A stretch of DNA of 64,000 bases from Oscillospiraceae bacterium (GCA_015064395.1 SVSH01000002.1:1-64000); one strand, 5' to 3'. Shown: positions 52,551-61,737, counted from the stretch's first letter. The notes: generated from the letters alone by a model not told the origin. Program-made: numbers and translations.

Positions 52551-53792
52551 ATGAAAAAAGCGCTACTGATTTTTTTAACTGTGGCAATGCTGCTGTCGCT
52601 GTGCGCGTGCCGGACAGGCTTGAATTCAGACAATTTTTGCGGCACGGATACGCGCACCTATAATGCCGAAACCTTGGATGATTTTTTGCGGGCGATGGTA
52701 ATGTCTAAAAAAGGATGGTCGGTGAATTACTCCGAATCAGAGTGGGAAGTGATGACCAACATGGATTTATCCGGCATCCAAGAGTTCATCACGTTTGATC
52801 TTTCTTCGCTTGGATTTAAGTTTTTGCGATTGGAAGTAACTCCATCGGACATTGGTTACTATTACATCCCACTGGATGCGGATAAATTTAATTATGAAAC
52901 GGGGTACACGATCACCGTTTCCAGAGAAGAAGGTTCTTTTGCAACAATTATGTCCCGAAAAGAGCTGAAACCCGATGGAGGCATGGCGTATGATGCTTCG
53001 TGCAACAAATGGTTCGTCGATTATCACGGAAAACGTGTTGCTATCGGGCTTCCTGACGATGTGACGATGGACCGTGCACAGGTGGAGAAATTGTATCTTT
53101 CGGGCACGGAATACCGTTTTATGGATCAAGAACCTTATCCGTGGCACGAGCCCCCAATAGAAGAGTTCTTTGCCCAGGATTTTTTGTGTGCCCGAAAAAG
53201 GTCGACGACCGATTTTCCTTGTGCCATGTTCCCTATGCTGAAAGAAGATGAGCAAGCGTTGAGAAAGATACTGGATACGGCGCAGTGGCAAGAGGGGACA
53301 TGGAAATTCGGAGCAACGTTTATCCTGTCTTGGTCTGATCTTCAGGTTTGGCTTGTTTGCGAGCCCGATTTGAAACAAGAGTCCGGTGACCCTTGCTGTG
53401 TTATGGACGTGGCGAATAATCGCTGTTTTGATGTGAGTGAAGAGCAATGGAACGTGATGAAGGAGATACTGAAAAAGTATCCCATGCAGTCAATTTCCAG
53501 TGAGAAAAATCTTGTGGCATACGGAAGCAAGCAAGCGGAATTGCCCTCGGAGTTCGTTGATTGGTTCAACGAGCAGCTGGCGGTGGCACAATGGACACCA
53601 GGCGAAACTAAAACAGTTTGCGAATATAAGCTGCTCTTGAATGGTACGGTATTGGAATATTCTCCCAAAGGCCATCTTCACGATATCACCAACGATCGTT
53701 ATGTGGTGCTCACAAAGCAGCAGAGTAACGAGATGTATGCTGTGATTGAAGATTTGATTGGCAAAATCGATACCCGTTTCCCGGCTACATAA
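52551..53792 (+). CDS. Lipoprotein of unknown function
   Basis: A 413-residue lipoprotein: MKKALLIFLTVAMLLSLCAC, with the lipidated Cys near residue 20. The mature part alternates strands and helices with many aromatic and acidic residues. Two segments resemble each other weakly (about 225-310 and 330-410, each with a W..G..K/T......L.L....V..Y/CEP pattern and ending in a V(M/L)...Q...M block), suggesting an internal duplication. No known domain. AAAGGAG precedes the ATG. Confidence 0.7.
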   Translation: MKKALLIFLTVAMLLSLCACRTGLNSDNFCGTDTRTYNAETLDDFLRAMVMSKKGWSVNYSESEWEVMTNMDLSGIQEFITFDLSSLGFKFLRLEVTPSDIGYYYIPLDADKFNYETGYTITVSREEGSFATIMSRKELKPDGGMAYDASCNKWFVDYHGKRVAIGLPDDVTMDRAQVEKLYLSGTEYRFMDQEPYPWHEPPIEEFFAQDFLCARKRSTTDFPCAMFPMLKEDEQALRKILDTAQWQEGTWKFGATFILSWSDLQVWLVCEPDLKQESGDPCCVMDVANNRCFDVSEEQWNVMKEILKKYPMQSISSEKNLVAYGSKQAELPSEFVDWFNEQLAVAQWTPGETKTVCEYKLLLNGTVLEYSPKGHLHDITNDRYVVLTKQQSNEMYAVIEDLIGKIDTRFPAT

Positions 53793-53814
53793 CTATAGGC
53801 GAGTAACCAAGAGA

Positions 53815-53850
53815 GCCCCAACGCAAAAACTGCGTTGGGGCCATCTTTTT
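53815..53850 (+). terminator. Terminator of the 52551 gene
   Basis: gccccaacgca/tgcgttggggc, loop aaaac, then TTTTT. Confidence 0.9.
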
Positions 53851-53853
53851 CCC

Positions 53854-53882
53854 TTGACACGCGCGCTTTGTTCTGTTATAAT
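53854..53882 (+). promoter_or_regulatory. Promoter of the holB-ricT operon
   Basis: TTGACA at 53854-53859, TATAAT at 53877-53882, 17-bp spacer. Confidence 0.85.
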
Positions 53883-53918
53883 AAGATGATTACGTGTAGG
53901 TAGACGGGAGGTGTAGGC

Positions 53919-54920
53919 ATGGCGTTTGATGCGTTGATCGGAAGCGAAGATTTGCGCGAGCGACTCGCGACGGACGTGCGCGAGGGCAAACTCTCCCATG
54001 CTTATATCATCGAGGGTGCTCACGGCAGCGGCAAGCGGACGCTGGCGCGCGAGCTGTGTGAAGCCCTGGCCTGTACAGACCGTAAGAGCGGCCGCATCCC
54101 CTGCGGGAATTGCCTTGCCTGCCGCAAGGTGTATGAGGGAAAGTGCCCCGATATCATTCGCATCGGTCGCGGCAGCAAAGCCAGTATCGGCGTGGACGAC
54201 GTTCGCTTTTTGCGTGCGGACGTATTGACGCCCCCCAACGATCTGGACAGTAAAATTTACATCATCGAGGATGCCGATACCATGACGGTGCAGGCGCAAA
54301 ACGCGCTGCTGCTCACGCTCGAGGAGCCGCCGTCCTACGTGCTGTTTTTGCTCTTGTGCGAAAACGCAATGAGCCTGCTGGAGACCATCCGCTCCCGCGC
54401 ACCCAAGCTGACCATCTGCCAACTTCCAAAAGAGGACGTTCGCGCCTATCTTGATCGGCACGAGCGGGCGTTTGCCCAGCTTGCACCCCGAGAGCAGGAG
54501 GCGATCTTGATGATCGCGGACGGCAGTATCGGACGGGCGAAGGAGCTGCTCGATGCCAAGGAGAGAAAGCCTTATCTTGCCCGTCGGGAGTTGGCAACGT
54601 CCTTTGTCAGCGCTTATTTTGGTGGACGCGACAGCACGGCCATGCTGGGGCTGCTGAGTCGCTTTGGCACCAAGCGCGAGGAGGTCCTGCTTTTGTTGTC
54701 GGACGTACAGTACGCCCTGCGCGATCTGATGCTGCTCAAGCGGACGGAGGGAGCACCGCTGTGCTTTTACACCGACACCGAGGCCGCGATGACGCTGTGC
54801 GATGCGACCTCCATGCAGGCACTGCTGTCGCTGTTTGAGGCAGTCGAGGCCTGCCGCCGGCAACTGCTTCGCAACGCCAACGTCCGGCTTTCGCTGACGT
54901 CGCTGTTTTTGATGTCGTAA
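53919..54920 (+). CDS. holB: DNA polymerase III subunit delta'
   Basis: A 333-residue clamp-loader subunit. The AAA+ fold has GAHGSGKRT near residue 34, a zinc knuckle CGNCLAC...GKC at about 66-82, and the NALLLTLEEPP sensor helix near 128. It opens the sliding clamp together with tau/gamma and delta. It precedes ricT by 33 nt, the same order as in Bacillus. Confidence 0.93.
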   Translation: MAFDALIGSEDLRERLATDVREGKLSHAYIIEGAHGSGKRTLARELCEALACTDRKSGRIPCGNCLACRKVYEGKCPDIIRIGRGSKASIGVDDVRFLRADVLTPPNDLDSKIYIIEDADTMTVQAQNALLLTLEEPPSYVLFLLLCENAMSLLETIRSRAPKLTICQLPKEDVRAYLDRHERAFAQLAPREQEAILMIADGSIGRAKELLDAKERKPYLARRELATSFVSAYFGGRDSTAMLGLLSRFGTKREEVLLLLSDVQYALRDLMLLKRTEGAPLCFYTDTEAAMTLCDATSMQALLSLFEAVEACRRQLLRNANVRLSLTSLFLMS

Positions 54921-54953
54921 CGTAGAGGATACCACGAAAGGAAAGAAATAAAG

Positions 54954-56339
54954 ATGGAACAACAAAACAACAATAAGGATAAAAATCCTGCAGGAGGTTC
55001 GTCGGGCGGCAGAAACCGCAACCGCCATCGCGGCGGACGCGGCCGCAATCACGGACAGAATAAGAGCGGCGAGCAGGAAAAGAAGGTAGCGGCGGTCCAG
55101 GAGACTGCGCCCGCGCCTAAGGAACAAAAGCAAGCCCGGCCTGCCGTGCAAAACGGTGGAGGAGAGCAGGGTGGCAGAAGCCGCAATCGCCATCGCGGCG
55201 GACGTGGCAGAGGTCGCTCGCGCGGTGAGGCGCAGACCCCCAACACGGCACAGGAGGTGACCGAGCAGGTCTCCCGCGAGCCGGTACAGGATTTCTTCGT
55301 ATCTCCCACGCTTCATCGCGCCGGTGGAGACAAGTGGCTGGACGATACCTTCGCTCCCTTGCACGAGGTGGAGGTGCATGATCCTGCGGCTGAGGAGGCA
55401 GCACGCCGCCTTTTGGACGAAGAAGGACCTCTTTTGTTCCGCGAGGAGCCGGTTGAAGTGAAGGAAGAACTCGTTGAGACCACCGAGGTGGTCGGCATCC
55501 GCTACAAGGTACCGGGCAAGGTGTATTATTTTGCCCCAGGAGATCTCAAGCTCAAATGCGGTATGCACGCCATCGTCGAGACGGCGCGCGGTCCCGAATA
55601 CGGTGAGGTCGTGATCGCCAACAGCCACGTGTCCACGGATAATATTGTGCCTCCCTTGCGTCCCGTGCTTCGCGCGGCGACCGAGGAGGACGCCCGCCAT
55701 CAGGAGGAAAACAAGAAAAAGGAGCAGGAGGCCTTCCGCATCTGTCTGGAAAAGATCGCCGCGCACGGTCTTGACATGAAGCTGGTCGAGGCGCAGTATA
55801 CCTTCGACAACTCCAAGCTGCTGTTCTACTTTACCTCGGACGGACGTGTCGATTTCCGCGAGCTGGTGAAGGATCTGGCAGGTGTGTTCCGCACTCGTAT
55901 CGAGCTGCGTCAGATCGGTATCCGTGATGAGGCAAAGCTCTTGGGCGGTCTTGGTACCTGTGGCAGACCCCTTTGCTGTGCCGGATTCTTGTCCGATTTC
56001 GGCCAGGTGTCCATCAAAATGGCCAAGGAGCAGAATCTGTCTCTCAACTCGACCAAGATCTCGGGCTGCTGTGGGCGCCTGATGTGCTGTCTGCGCTACG
56101 AGCACGAGACCTACGAAGAGGAGATCCGTCTGACCCCCACGGTCGATTCCGTCGTGGAGACGCGTGACGGTCGGGGAACGGTCGTAGGCAACCATCTTCT
56201 CAAGGGAACGGTAACGGTCCGTTTGGAAAGCCAGGAGGGCGAGGCGCCCCGCACCTACCACCGCGACGAGGTCAAGGTGCTCCGTGCCAAGGGCGAGCGC
56301 AGAGATAAGACAGATACCGCCGATAAAGTCGAAGAATAA
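54954..56339 (+). CDS. ricT: RicT/YaaT PSP1-domain protein with RG-rich N-terminal extension
   Basis: A 461-residue protein. The RicT core is about residues 180-440, with the PSP1 domain and cysteine motifs GTCGRPLCCAGF (near 340) and SGCCGRLMCC (near 370); in Bacillus RicA-RicF-RicT bind [4Fe-4S] clusters and steer RNase Y and sporulation. Residues 1-110 are disordered and hold two copies of RNRNRHRGGRGR-like sequence (about 20-31 and 75-88), an RNA-binding type of tail. Bacillus RicT is about 275 residues, so about 180 residues are extra. Confidence 0.92.
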   Translation: MEQQNNNKDKNPAGGSSGGRNRNRHRGGRGRNHGQNKSGEQEKKVAAVQETAPAPKEQKQARPAVQNGGGEQGGRSRNRHRGGRGRGRSRGEAQTPNTAQEVTEQVSREPVQDFFVSPTLHRAGGDKWLDDTFAPLHEVEVHDPAAEEAARRLLDEEGPLLFREEPVEVKEELVETTEVVGIRYKVPGKVYYFAPGDLKLKCGMHAIVETARGPEYGEVVIANSHVSTDNIVPPLRPVLRAATEEDARHQEENKKKEQEAFRICLEKIAAHGLDMKLVEAQYTFDNSKLLFYFTSDGRVDFRELVKDLAGVFRTRIELRQIGIRDEAKLLGGLGTCGRPLCCAGFLSDFGQVSIKMAKEQNLSLNSTKISGCCGRLMCCLRYEHETYEEEIRLTPTVDSVVETRDGRGTVVGNHLLKGTVTVRLESQEGEAPRTYHRDEVKVLRAKGERRDKTDTADKVEE

Positions 56340-56399
56340 GGAAAAATGACGAATTTTTGACAAATGTTGCGGAAAGTACAGGAATTTTTCAAAAAACGG

Positions 56400-56428
56400 T
56401 TGCAAAATTGAAAAAATGGTGATACAAT
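56400..56428 (+). promoter_or_regulatory. Promoter of the ferredoxin gene
   Basis: TTGCAA at 56400-56405, TACAAT at 56423-56428, 17-bp spacer. Confidence 0.7.
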
Positions 56429-56461
56429 AGGAACAATCACATTGACAGGAGGTAAATATCC

Positions 56462-56632
56462 ATGGCATACAAGATTACCGATGATTGCATCGCATGCGGC
56501 GCATGTGCTGAGGAGTGCCCCACCGGCGCGATCAGCGAGGGCGACGGCAAGTATGAGATCGACGCTGAGAAGTGTGTAGACTGCGGCAGCTGTGCAGACG
56601 CTTGCCCTGTTGACGCTCCCAAGGCTGACTGA
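56462..56632 (+). CDS. 2[4Fe-4S] ferredoxin
   Basis: A 56-residue clostridial-type ferredoxin starting MAYKITDDCIACGACAEECP. Two CxxCxxCxxxCP motifs (residues 9-20 and about 38-49) bind two low-potential clusters, and the protein is very acidic. It supplies electrons to fermentative and radical enzymes. AGGAGG precedes the ATG. It sits between ricT and trmN6, where Bacillus has yabA, with its own promoter and terminator. Confidence 0.95.
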   Translation: MAYKITDDCIACGACAEECPTGAISEGDGKYEIDAEKCVDCGSCADACPVDAPKAD

Positions 56633-56655
56633 TCGTACATAAACCCAATAGGCTG

Positions 56656-56696
56656 ACGGAGCAGAGCGGCGCGTGCCGTCTGCTCCGTTTTCCTTT
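56656..56696 (+). terminator. Ferredoxin terminator
   Basis: acggagcagagcggc / gccgtctgctccgt with one bulge, then TTTTCCTTTT. It ends close to the trmN6 ribosome site. Confidence 0.85.
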
Positions 56697-56710
56697 TGAT
56701 CGGAGGACCT

Positions 56711-57514
56711 ATGTTGGATTTTGAACAGATACCCCTTGCGGCCGACGAGCGGCTGGACAAGGTGAATGAAAATATAATGCTGATCCAAAAGAAGGACGGC
56801 CTGACCTATGGCACGGACGCTTATTTGCTTGCGGCCTTCGTGCGTTCCGATAAAAACGCGCTGTGCGTCGATCTCGGCAGTGGCACGGGCATTATCCCGC
56901 TTCTGCTTTGCCGCCGTGACAAGGTCGCGCGGGCGGTCGGTGTGGAGGTGCAGACGGACTTTGCCGAGCTGATCGGCCGTAATGCAAGCCTTAACGGCCT
57001 GCACGAGCGGCTGACGCCCCTTTGCCTTGACGCGCGCGACCTGACGCAGGTGACGCTTGGCAGGACGCTGGGGAGCGAGCAGGGCGTATGCGCGGATGTT
57101 GTCGTGGCCAATCCTCCCTACATGAAGGTAGGCAACGGTCGACGCAACGAGGCAGACGCCAAGTATATCGCGCGGCACGAGGTGTGCGGCGGTATTGGTG
57201 ACTTTTGTGCCGCGGCGGAACGTATTTTGCGATACGGCGGCAGCTTTTACGTGGTATATCGTCCTGATCGCCTGGGTGAACTGATGGCGGCGCTGAACGA
57301 GCAAAAATTAGAGCCCAAGCGCATGACCTTTGTCCACGCGGATGCCGAGAGTGAGCCCGGTATGGTGCTCGTTGAGGCGAGGGCAGGGGGCAAGGCTTCG
57401 CTTTGCGTGACCCCCCCGCTGATACTGCACGATGCGGAGAGTCGGGGGATGTCCCACCGTCCCTTGACGGAGAAGGCAAAGCGTGTTTATGAGGGGATGA
57501 GCTTTGAAGACTAA
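56711..57514 (+). CDS. tRNA1(Val) (adenine-37-N6)-methyltransferase-like protein
   Basis: A 267-residue class I methyltransferase of the TrmN6/YabB group. SAM-binding DLGSGTGIIPLLL is near residue 56 and the N6-methylase motif VVANPPYMK near 137. It targets A37 of a tRNA in characterised relatives. CGGAGG fits the ATG at 56711. It keeps the Bacillus order holB-ricT-...-yabB. Confidence 0.88.
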   Translation: MLDFEQIPLAADERLDKVNENIMLIQKKDGLTYGTDAYLLAAFVRSDKNALCVDLGSGTGIIPLLLCRRDKVARAVGVEVQTDFAELIGRNASLNGLHERLTPLCLDARDLTQVTLGRTLGSEQGVCADVVVANPPYMKVGNGRRNEADAKYIARHEVCGGIGDFCAAAERILRYGGSFYVVYRPDRLGELMAALNEQKLEPKRMTFVHADAESEPGMVLVEARAGGKASLCVTPPLILHDAESRGMSHRPLTEKAKRVYEGMSFED

Positions 57515-57539
57515 ACTTCAAACTGCTACTCCTACAGCC

Positions 57540-57660
57540 TCGCCCAGCTTCGCGCGCTCGGTGTATGGTATTGATGTTCATTCTTTGCCGCGCGGCAAAG
57601 AACGAACCAAGAAAGCGCGCCAAAGGGTCTAATACCCTTTGGGAACCCGCAAGACTTTTT
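57540..57660 (+). repeat. Palindromic intergenic repeat, copy C
   Basis: Perfect palindrome ttctttgccg/cggcaaagaa (57581-57602) and ccaaagggt/accctttgg (57620-57642), followed by aacccgcaagactttttgct. It is nearly the reverse complement of copy B (11556-11671) and the architectural match of copy A. Confidence 0.8.
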
Positions 57661-57930
57661 GCTTTGTGTGCCTGCTGCTCGTGTTGGCAGGCGTTGAAGC
57701 AGTGTGCGGAGTTTTTTCTGTTTATCCTGTCTTGCTCTTTGTAGAGCGGCACGGAAGGGGGATCCAAGGGGGAACGCCTTGGTGCCCTTCTTGCGCCACT
57801 TCTTGGGGCGTGCCAAGAAGTGGTATCAAAGTCTGTACAGCGCGGCGCGAAGCTGTACGCCCGTCAAAAAAAACGGTTGTGCAAAAAACAGATGAACCCT
57901 GCCGCGGCTGTGCGGCTATCAAAGAATATA
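57661..57930 (+). other. Palindrome-rich intergenic stretch before ttcA
   Basis: Contains gcctgc/gcaggc (about 57670-57693) and ccacttcttgg/ccaagaagtgg (about 57799-57824). Frames run through it, but none has a ribosome site or recognisable protein, and I regard it as non-coding. Confidence 0.55.
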
Positions 57931-57945
57931 AAAGGAGGCATTCCT

Positions 57946-58722
57946 TTGGACAACATAAAAAGAGTTTTAAGCTTTACCCGCCGGGCCGTCGACGATTACC
58001 AGATGATCCGCCCGGGCGATAAGATCGCCGTAGGCATCTCGGGCGGTAAGGACTCGCTGACACTGCTGTGTGCTCTGGCCGAGCTGCGCCGCTTTTATCC
58101 CGTGCCCTTCGAGGTGGTCGCCATTACCATCGATATGGGCTTTGCCGAGCCGATGGTCCTGACCGAGGTTGCCAAGCTGTGTGAGCAGTTGGACGTGCCG
58201 TATCACGTGGTCAAGACCGAGATCTACAAGATCATCTTTGAGGTGCGCAAGGAGAGTAGCCCCTGCTCGCTGTGCGCCAAAATGCGCCGCGGAGCCCTCC
58301 ACAATGCTGCTAAAGAGTTGGGATGCAACGTCGTTGCGCTGGGACACCACTTTGACGACGTGGTGGATACCTTTATGCTCAATCTCTTTTTTGAGGGGCG
58401 CATTGGTTGCTTCCAGCCTGTGACCTACCTGTCGCGTAAGGATATTACCCTCATTCGTCCCATGATCTATATGCCCGAGAAGGACGTGCGCTATTTTGCC
58501 TCGCGGGCAGAATTGCCTGTGGTCAAGTCGACTTGCCCTGCTGACGGCAACACCGAGCGAGCCGAAATGCAAAAGCTGCTGACGGGTCTGGAGCGCACCT
58601 ATCCCGGCCTGCGTTATCGCATTTTCGGAGCGATCCAGCGCGGTGAGATCGACGGCTTCCATCAGCCTAGCAAGGGAAGAATGCCGGGCGAGAAGGATTA
58701 TGCCCAGGAAGAACAGAATTGA
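57946..58722 (+). CDS. TtcA-family tRNA thiolation ATPase
   Basis: A 258-residue PP-loop ATPase. The PP-loop SGGKDS is at residues 32-37, the CSLC pair near 106 and a third Cys in STCPAD near 200; TtcA uses such cysteines to hold a [4Fe-4S] cluster and makes 2-thiocytidine in tRNA. The start is a TTG at 57946, because AAAGGAGG lies 7 nt upstream; longer frames read into the repeat region. Related PP-loop proteins with other substrates cannot be excluded. Confidence 0.87.
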   Translation: MDNIKRVLSFTRRAVDDYQMIRPGDKIAVGISGGKDSLTLLCALAELRRFYPVPFEVVAITIDMGFAEPMVLTEVAKLCEQLDVPYHVVKTEIYKIIFEVRKESSPCSLCAKMRRGALHNAAKELGCNVVALGHHFDDVVDTFMLNLFFEGRIGCFQPVTYLSRKDITLIRPMIYMPEKDVRYFASRAELPVVKSTCPADGNTERAEMQKLLTGLERTYPGLRYRIFGAIQRGEIDGFHQPSKGRMPGEKDYAQEEQN

Positions 58723-58778
58723 TGTCATTGTGCACAAAAGAACGGCACTCATTTTGTCAAAATTCTCCGAATGTTTGC

Positions 58779-58807
58779 TTGACTTTACAAAACAAAAGGA
58801 ATATAAT
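58779..58807 (+). promoter_or_regulatory. Promoter directly ahead of a hairpin, upstream of the antiporter
   Basis: TTGACT at 58779-58784, TATAAT at 58802-58807, 17-bp spacer. Transcription would start within the hairpin at 58808-58839. Confidence 0.65.
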
Positions 58808-58846
58808 GTCACAGGATCGATAAGTGTCGATCCTGTGACGTTTTTT
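58808..58846 (+). terminator. Hairpin with T run between ttcA and antiporter
   Basis: gtcacaggatcga / tcgatcctgtgac (13-bp perfect) followed closely by TTTTTT. It looks like the ttcA terminator. Confidence 0.8.
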
Positions 58847-58900
58847 GTAGCATTTTTATGAAATATAAACGCTCTGCGAAAGCAGGGAAGGAGTTATATC

Positions 58901-60226
58901 ATGGAAGTTTTGTTCAGTATTTCACTCGCGCTTGTCGCCGGCCTGTTGGTGTCGCGTCTGATCAAGCCGCTGAAATTGCCGGCCGTGACGGGCTACCTCA
59001 TCGCGGGTATCCTGATCGGACCGTATTGTCTGGGTCGTATCAGTCTGCCTGAGGGCTTTGACCTGATCGGCATGCTGCACTCGACCGAGGGTATCGAGGC
59101 CTTGGGCATCATATCCAAGGTGGCGCTCGGCTTTATCGCCTTTGCCATTGGCACTGAGTTCAAAATGAAAAATCTGCGCAAGATCGGTAAGCAGGCTATG
59201 GTCATCGGTGTTTTGCAGGCCGTCGTAACCATGCTGGTGGTCGACGCCGCGCTGATCGGTCTGCACTTTATTCTGGGCGAGGACAAGCTTCCCTTGTCGG
59301 TTGCCATTATTCTTGGCGCAATCGCAACGGCGACCGCCCCTGCCGCGACCCTCATGGTCGTCAAGCAGTATAAGGCCAAGGGCCCTCTGACCAGCATCCT
59401 GTTGCCTGTCGTTGCACTGGACGATGCGGTAGGTCTTGTTGCCTTTGCCGTTTCCTTTGGCGTGGCGCGCGCGCTTCAGACGGGTACGCCCGATATCGTT
59501 TCCATGGTGGTCAATCCTCTCATCGAGGTGGTCGGCTCACTTATTTTGGGTGCTCTGATGGGCTTTTTGTTCACCTGGGTGGAGGACCACTTCCAGTCCA
59601 ACTCCAAGCGCCTGTGTCTGTCCATCACCTTCGTGCTCATGGCGGTGTCGCTGTCCATGCTCAAGATCGAGATCGGACGCGTACATATCGGCTTTTCCTC
59701 ACTGCTTGTCTGCATGATGCTGGGCACCATCTTCTGCAACGTGTGCGACAGCGCGGACGAGCTCATGGAAAAAACGGACAAGTGGACCATGCCCATTTAC
59801 ATACTGTTCTTCGTGCTCAGCGGCGCCGAGCTGGAGCTGTCCGTCTTTACCAGCGGCATCATTGTGCTCATTGGTGTGGTCTATATCATCTTCCGCTGTG
59901 TGGGTAAGTATTTTGGCGCGTTTTCCAGCGCGCTTTTGTCCAAATGCAACCCCAACATCGTCAAGTATCTGGGCATCACGCTGTTCCCCCAGGCAGGCGT
60001 GGCGTTGGGTATGTCTATCATCGTCAAGGAGCAGATGGGTGCGATCGAAGGCTCGCTTGTCCGCAATATCATTTTGTTCTCGGTGCTCGTTTACGAGCTG
60101 ATCGGACCGTTGCTTACCAAGATCGCATTGACGAAAGCCGGCGACATCACCCCCAAGCCCGAGGCGACCAAGCAGCATAAGTCCATCGCCGAGGTGTTTG
60201 CTGACGACGGCGACGACGAGGAATAA
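58901..60226 (+). CDS. CPA2-family cation:proton antiporter
   Basis: A 441-residue membrane protein with about 12 helices. The core motifs AIATATAPAATL (about 143) and VVALDDAVGLVAF (about 167), the latter with the ion-binding Asp pair of electrogenic exchangers, mark it as a Kef/NapA-like Na+ or K+/H+ antiporter. No RCK domain follows; a short acidic tail ends the protein. GAAGGAG precedes the ATG. Confidence 0.9.
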   Translation: MEVLFSISLALVAGLLVSRLIKPLKLPAVTGYLIAGILIGPYCLGRISLPEGFDLIGMLHSTEGIEALGIISKVALGFIAFAIGTEFKMKNLRKIGKQAMVIGVLQAVVTMLVVDAALIGLHFILGEDKLPLSVAIILGAIATATAPAATLMVVKQYKAKGPLTSILLPVVALDDAVGLVAFAVSFGVARALQTGTPDIVSMVVNPLIEVVGSLILGALMGFLFTWVEDHFQSNSKRLCLSITFVLMAVSLSMLKIEIGRVHIGFSSLLVCMMLGTIFCNVCDSADELMEKTDKWTMPIYILFFVLSGAELELSVFTSGIIVLIGVVYIIFRCVGKYFGAFSSALLSKCNPNIVKYLGITLFPQAGVALGMSIIVKEQMGAIEGSLVRNIILFSVLVYELIGPLLTKIALTKAGDITPKPEATKQHKSIAEVFADDGDDEE

Positions 60227-60229
60227 CCC

Positions 60230-60263
60230 TTTTTGCCGTTTTGCTCTCGCAAAACGGCAAAAA
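60230..60263. terminator. Hairpin after the antiporter gene
   Basis: tttttgccgttttgc/gcaaaacggcaaaaa, loop tctc. T richness after it on the plus strand is modest. Confidence 0.65.
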
Positions 60264-60298
60264 ACTTTTCATTTTCACGGAAAATTTTGCTTTTTCTC

Positions 60299-60327
60299 TT
60301 GCTAAATGGGGAAAAATATGGTATAGT
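60299..60327 (+). promoter_or_regulatory. pgk promoter
   Basis: TTGCTA at 60299-60304, TATAGT at 60322-60327, 17-bp spacer. Confidence 0.6.
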
Positions 60328-60370
60328 AATGTTTGGTAAAAAATTATCAATAAGAAAGGCGGTCTCAATT

Positions 60371-61690
60371 ATGACTTACAACAAGAAATCCATTGAAGAC
60401 ATTTCCATTGTCGCAGGCACCAAGGTGTTTGTTCGTTGCGACTTCAACGTTCCCTCCAAGGACGGCGTGATCACCTCCGACAAGCGTATCGTCGAGGCGC
60501 TTCCCACCATCAAGTACCTGCTGGAGAAGGGCGCTAAGGTGATCCTGTCCTCCCACATGGGCAAGCCCCACAGCATTTTCACCCCCGGCTACAAGCTGAC
60601 CAAGAAGGAGCTCGCTAAGATCGCTGAGCTTCCCGAGGCTGAGCAGGAGGCTGCTACCGCTGCCGCTTACGCCAAGGCAGAGAAGGACGTCACCAAGTTC
60701 TCCCTGAAGATCGTTGCTGACAAGCTCAACGAATACCTGGGCGGCAAGGTTACCTTTGCCACCGATATCATCGGCGAGGATGCACAGGCTAAGATCGCCG
60801 CTATGGAAAACGGCACCGCCGTGCTCATCGAGAACGTCCGTTTCGACGCTCGTGAGACCAAGAACGATCCCACCTTCGCTAAGGCTCTGGCAGACCTGGC
60901 AGGTGAGAACGGCGTTTACGTCAACGATGCCTTCGGTACGGCTCACCGCGCACACGCCTCCACTGCAGGCGTTGCCGCATACCTGCCCGCTGTTTGCGGC
61001 TACCTGATCGGCAAAGAGATCGGCGTCATGGGTAAGGCTCTGTCCAACCCCGAGCGTCCCTTCGTTGCCATCCTGGGCGGTGCGAAGGTCTCCGACAAGC
61101 TCAACGTGATCAACAATCTGCTGACCAAGGTTGATACCTTGATCATCGGCGGCGGTATGGCTTACACCTTCCTGGCCGCTAAGGGCTACGGTGTCGGTAA
61201 CTCTCTGCTCGACGCCGAGAAGATCGACTACTGCCGTGAAATGATGGCCAAGGCTGAGGCTAACGGCGTCAAGCTGCTTCTGCCCGTCGATACCACCGTT
61301 GCTGCAGGCTTCCCCAACCCCATCGACGCTCCCATCGACGTAACTGTCGTTGACGCTGACAAGATCCCCGCTGATATGGAGGGTCTTGACATCGGTAACA
61401 AGACCATGGAGTTGTACGCCGAGGCTGTCAAGAGCGCCAAGACCGTTGTTTGGAACGGTCCTATGGGCGTATTCGAGAACCCCACGCTGGCTAAGGGTAC
61501 CATCGCTGTTGCTGAGGCTATGGCGGCATCCGACGCGACCACCATCGTTGGCGGCGGTGACTCCGCAGCTGCTTGCGAGACGCTGGGCTACGCGGATCGC
61601 ATCACCCACATCTCCACCGGTGGCGGCGCATCTCTCGAGTTCCTCGAGGGCCTGGAGCTGCCCGGTATCGCTTGCCTGCAGGATAAGTAA
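60371..61690 (+). CDS. pgk: Phosphoglycerate kinase
   Basis: A 439-residue glycolytic kinase (1,3-bisphosphoglycerate + ADP to 3-phosphoglycerate + ATP). N-terminal [13 protein letters not shown] is near residue 19, SSHMGKP near 59, and the nucleotide-binding [10 protein letters not shown] near 396 is followed by [13 protein letters not shown]. It is slightly longer than usual (about 395-415) owing to an insertion around residues 78-100. Codon choice is strongly biased toward C-ending and GCT codons, consistent with high expression. AGAAAGGCGG precedes the ATG. Confidence 0.96.
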   Translation: MTYNKKSIEDISIVAGTKVFVRCDFNVPSKDGVITSDKRIVEALPTIKYLLEKGAKVILSSHMGKPHSIFTPGYKLTKKELAKIAELPEAEQEAATAAAYAKAEKDVTKFSLKIVADKLNEYLGGKVTFATDIIGEDAQAKIAAMENGTAVLIENVRFDARETKNDPTFAKALADLAGENGVYVNDAFGTAHRAHASTAGVAAYLPAVCGYLIGKEIGVMGKALSNPERPFVAILGGAKVSDKLNVINNLLTKVDTLIIGGGMAYTFLAAKGYGVGNSLLDAEKIDYCREMMAKAEANGVKLLLPVDTTVAAGFPNPIDAPIDVTVVDADKIPADMEGLDIGNKTMELYAEAVKSAKTVVWNGPMGVFENPTLAKGTIAVAEAMAASDATTIVGGGDSAAACETLGYADRITHISTGGGASLEFLEGLELPGIACLQDK

Positions 61691-61702
61691 TTGCTCCGCA
61701 GG

Positions 61703-61734
61703 CTCAAGAACCTTTTTGAAAAAAGGTTCTTGAG
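61703..61734 (+). terminator. pgk terminator hairpin
   Basis: ctcaagaacctttt/aaaaggttcttgag, 14-bp perfect arms, loop tgaa. There is no long T run outside the stem. First member of a hairpin repeat family. Confidence 0.7.
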
Positions 61735-61737
61735 AAT

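Noticed and set aside
53793..56468. An 891-codon open frame on the minus strand
   Set aside because: It is antisense to holB and ricT, which have clear motifs, promoter and ribosome sites; the long frame is a shadow of biased codon use.
57820..57945. Longer N-terminus of the TtcA-like protein
   Set aside because: The added residues come from the repeat region, and the strong AAAGGAGG points to the TTG at 57946.
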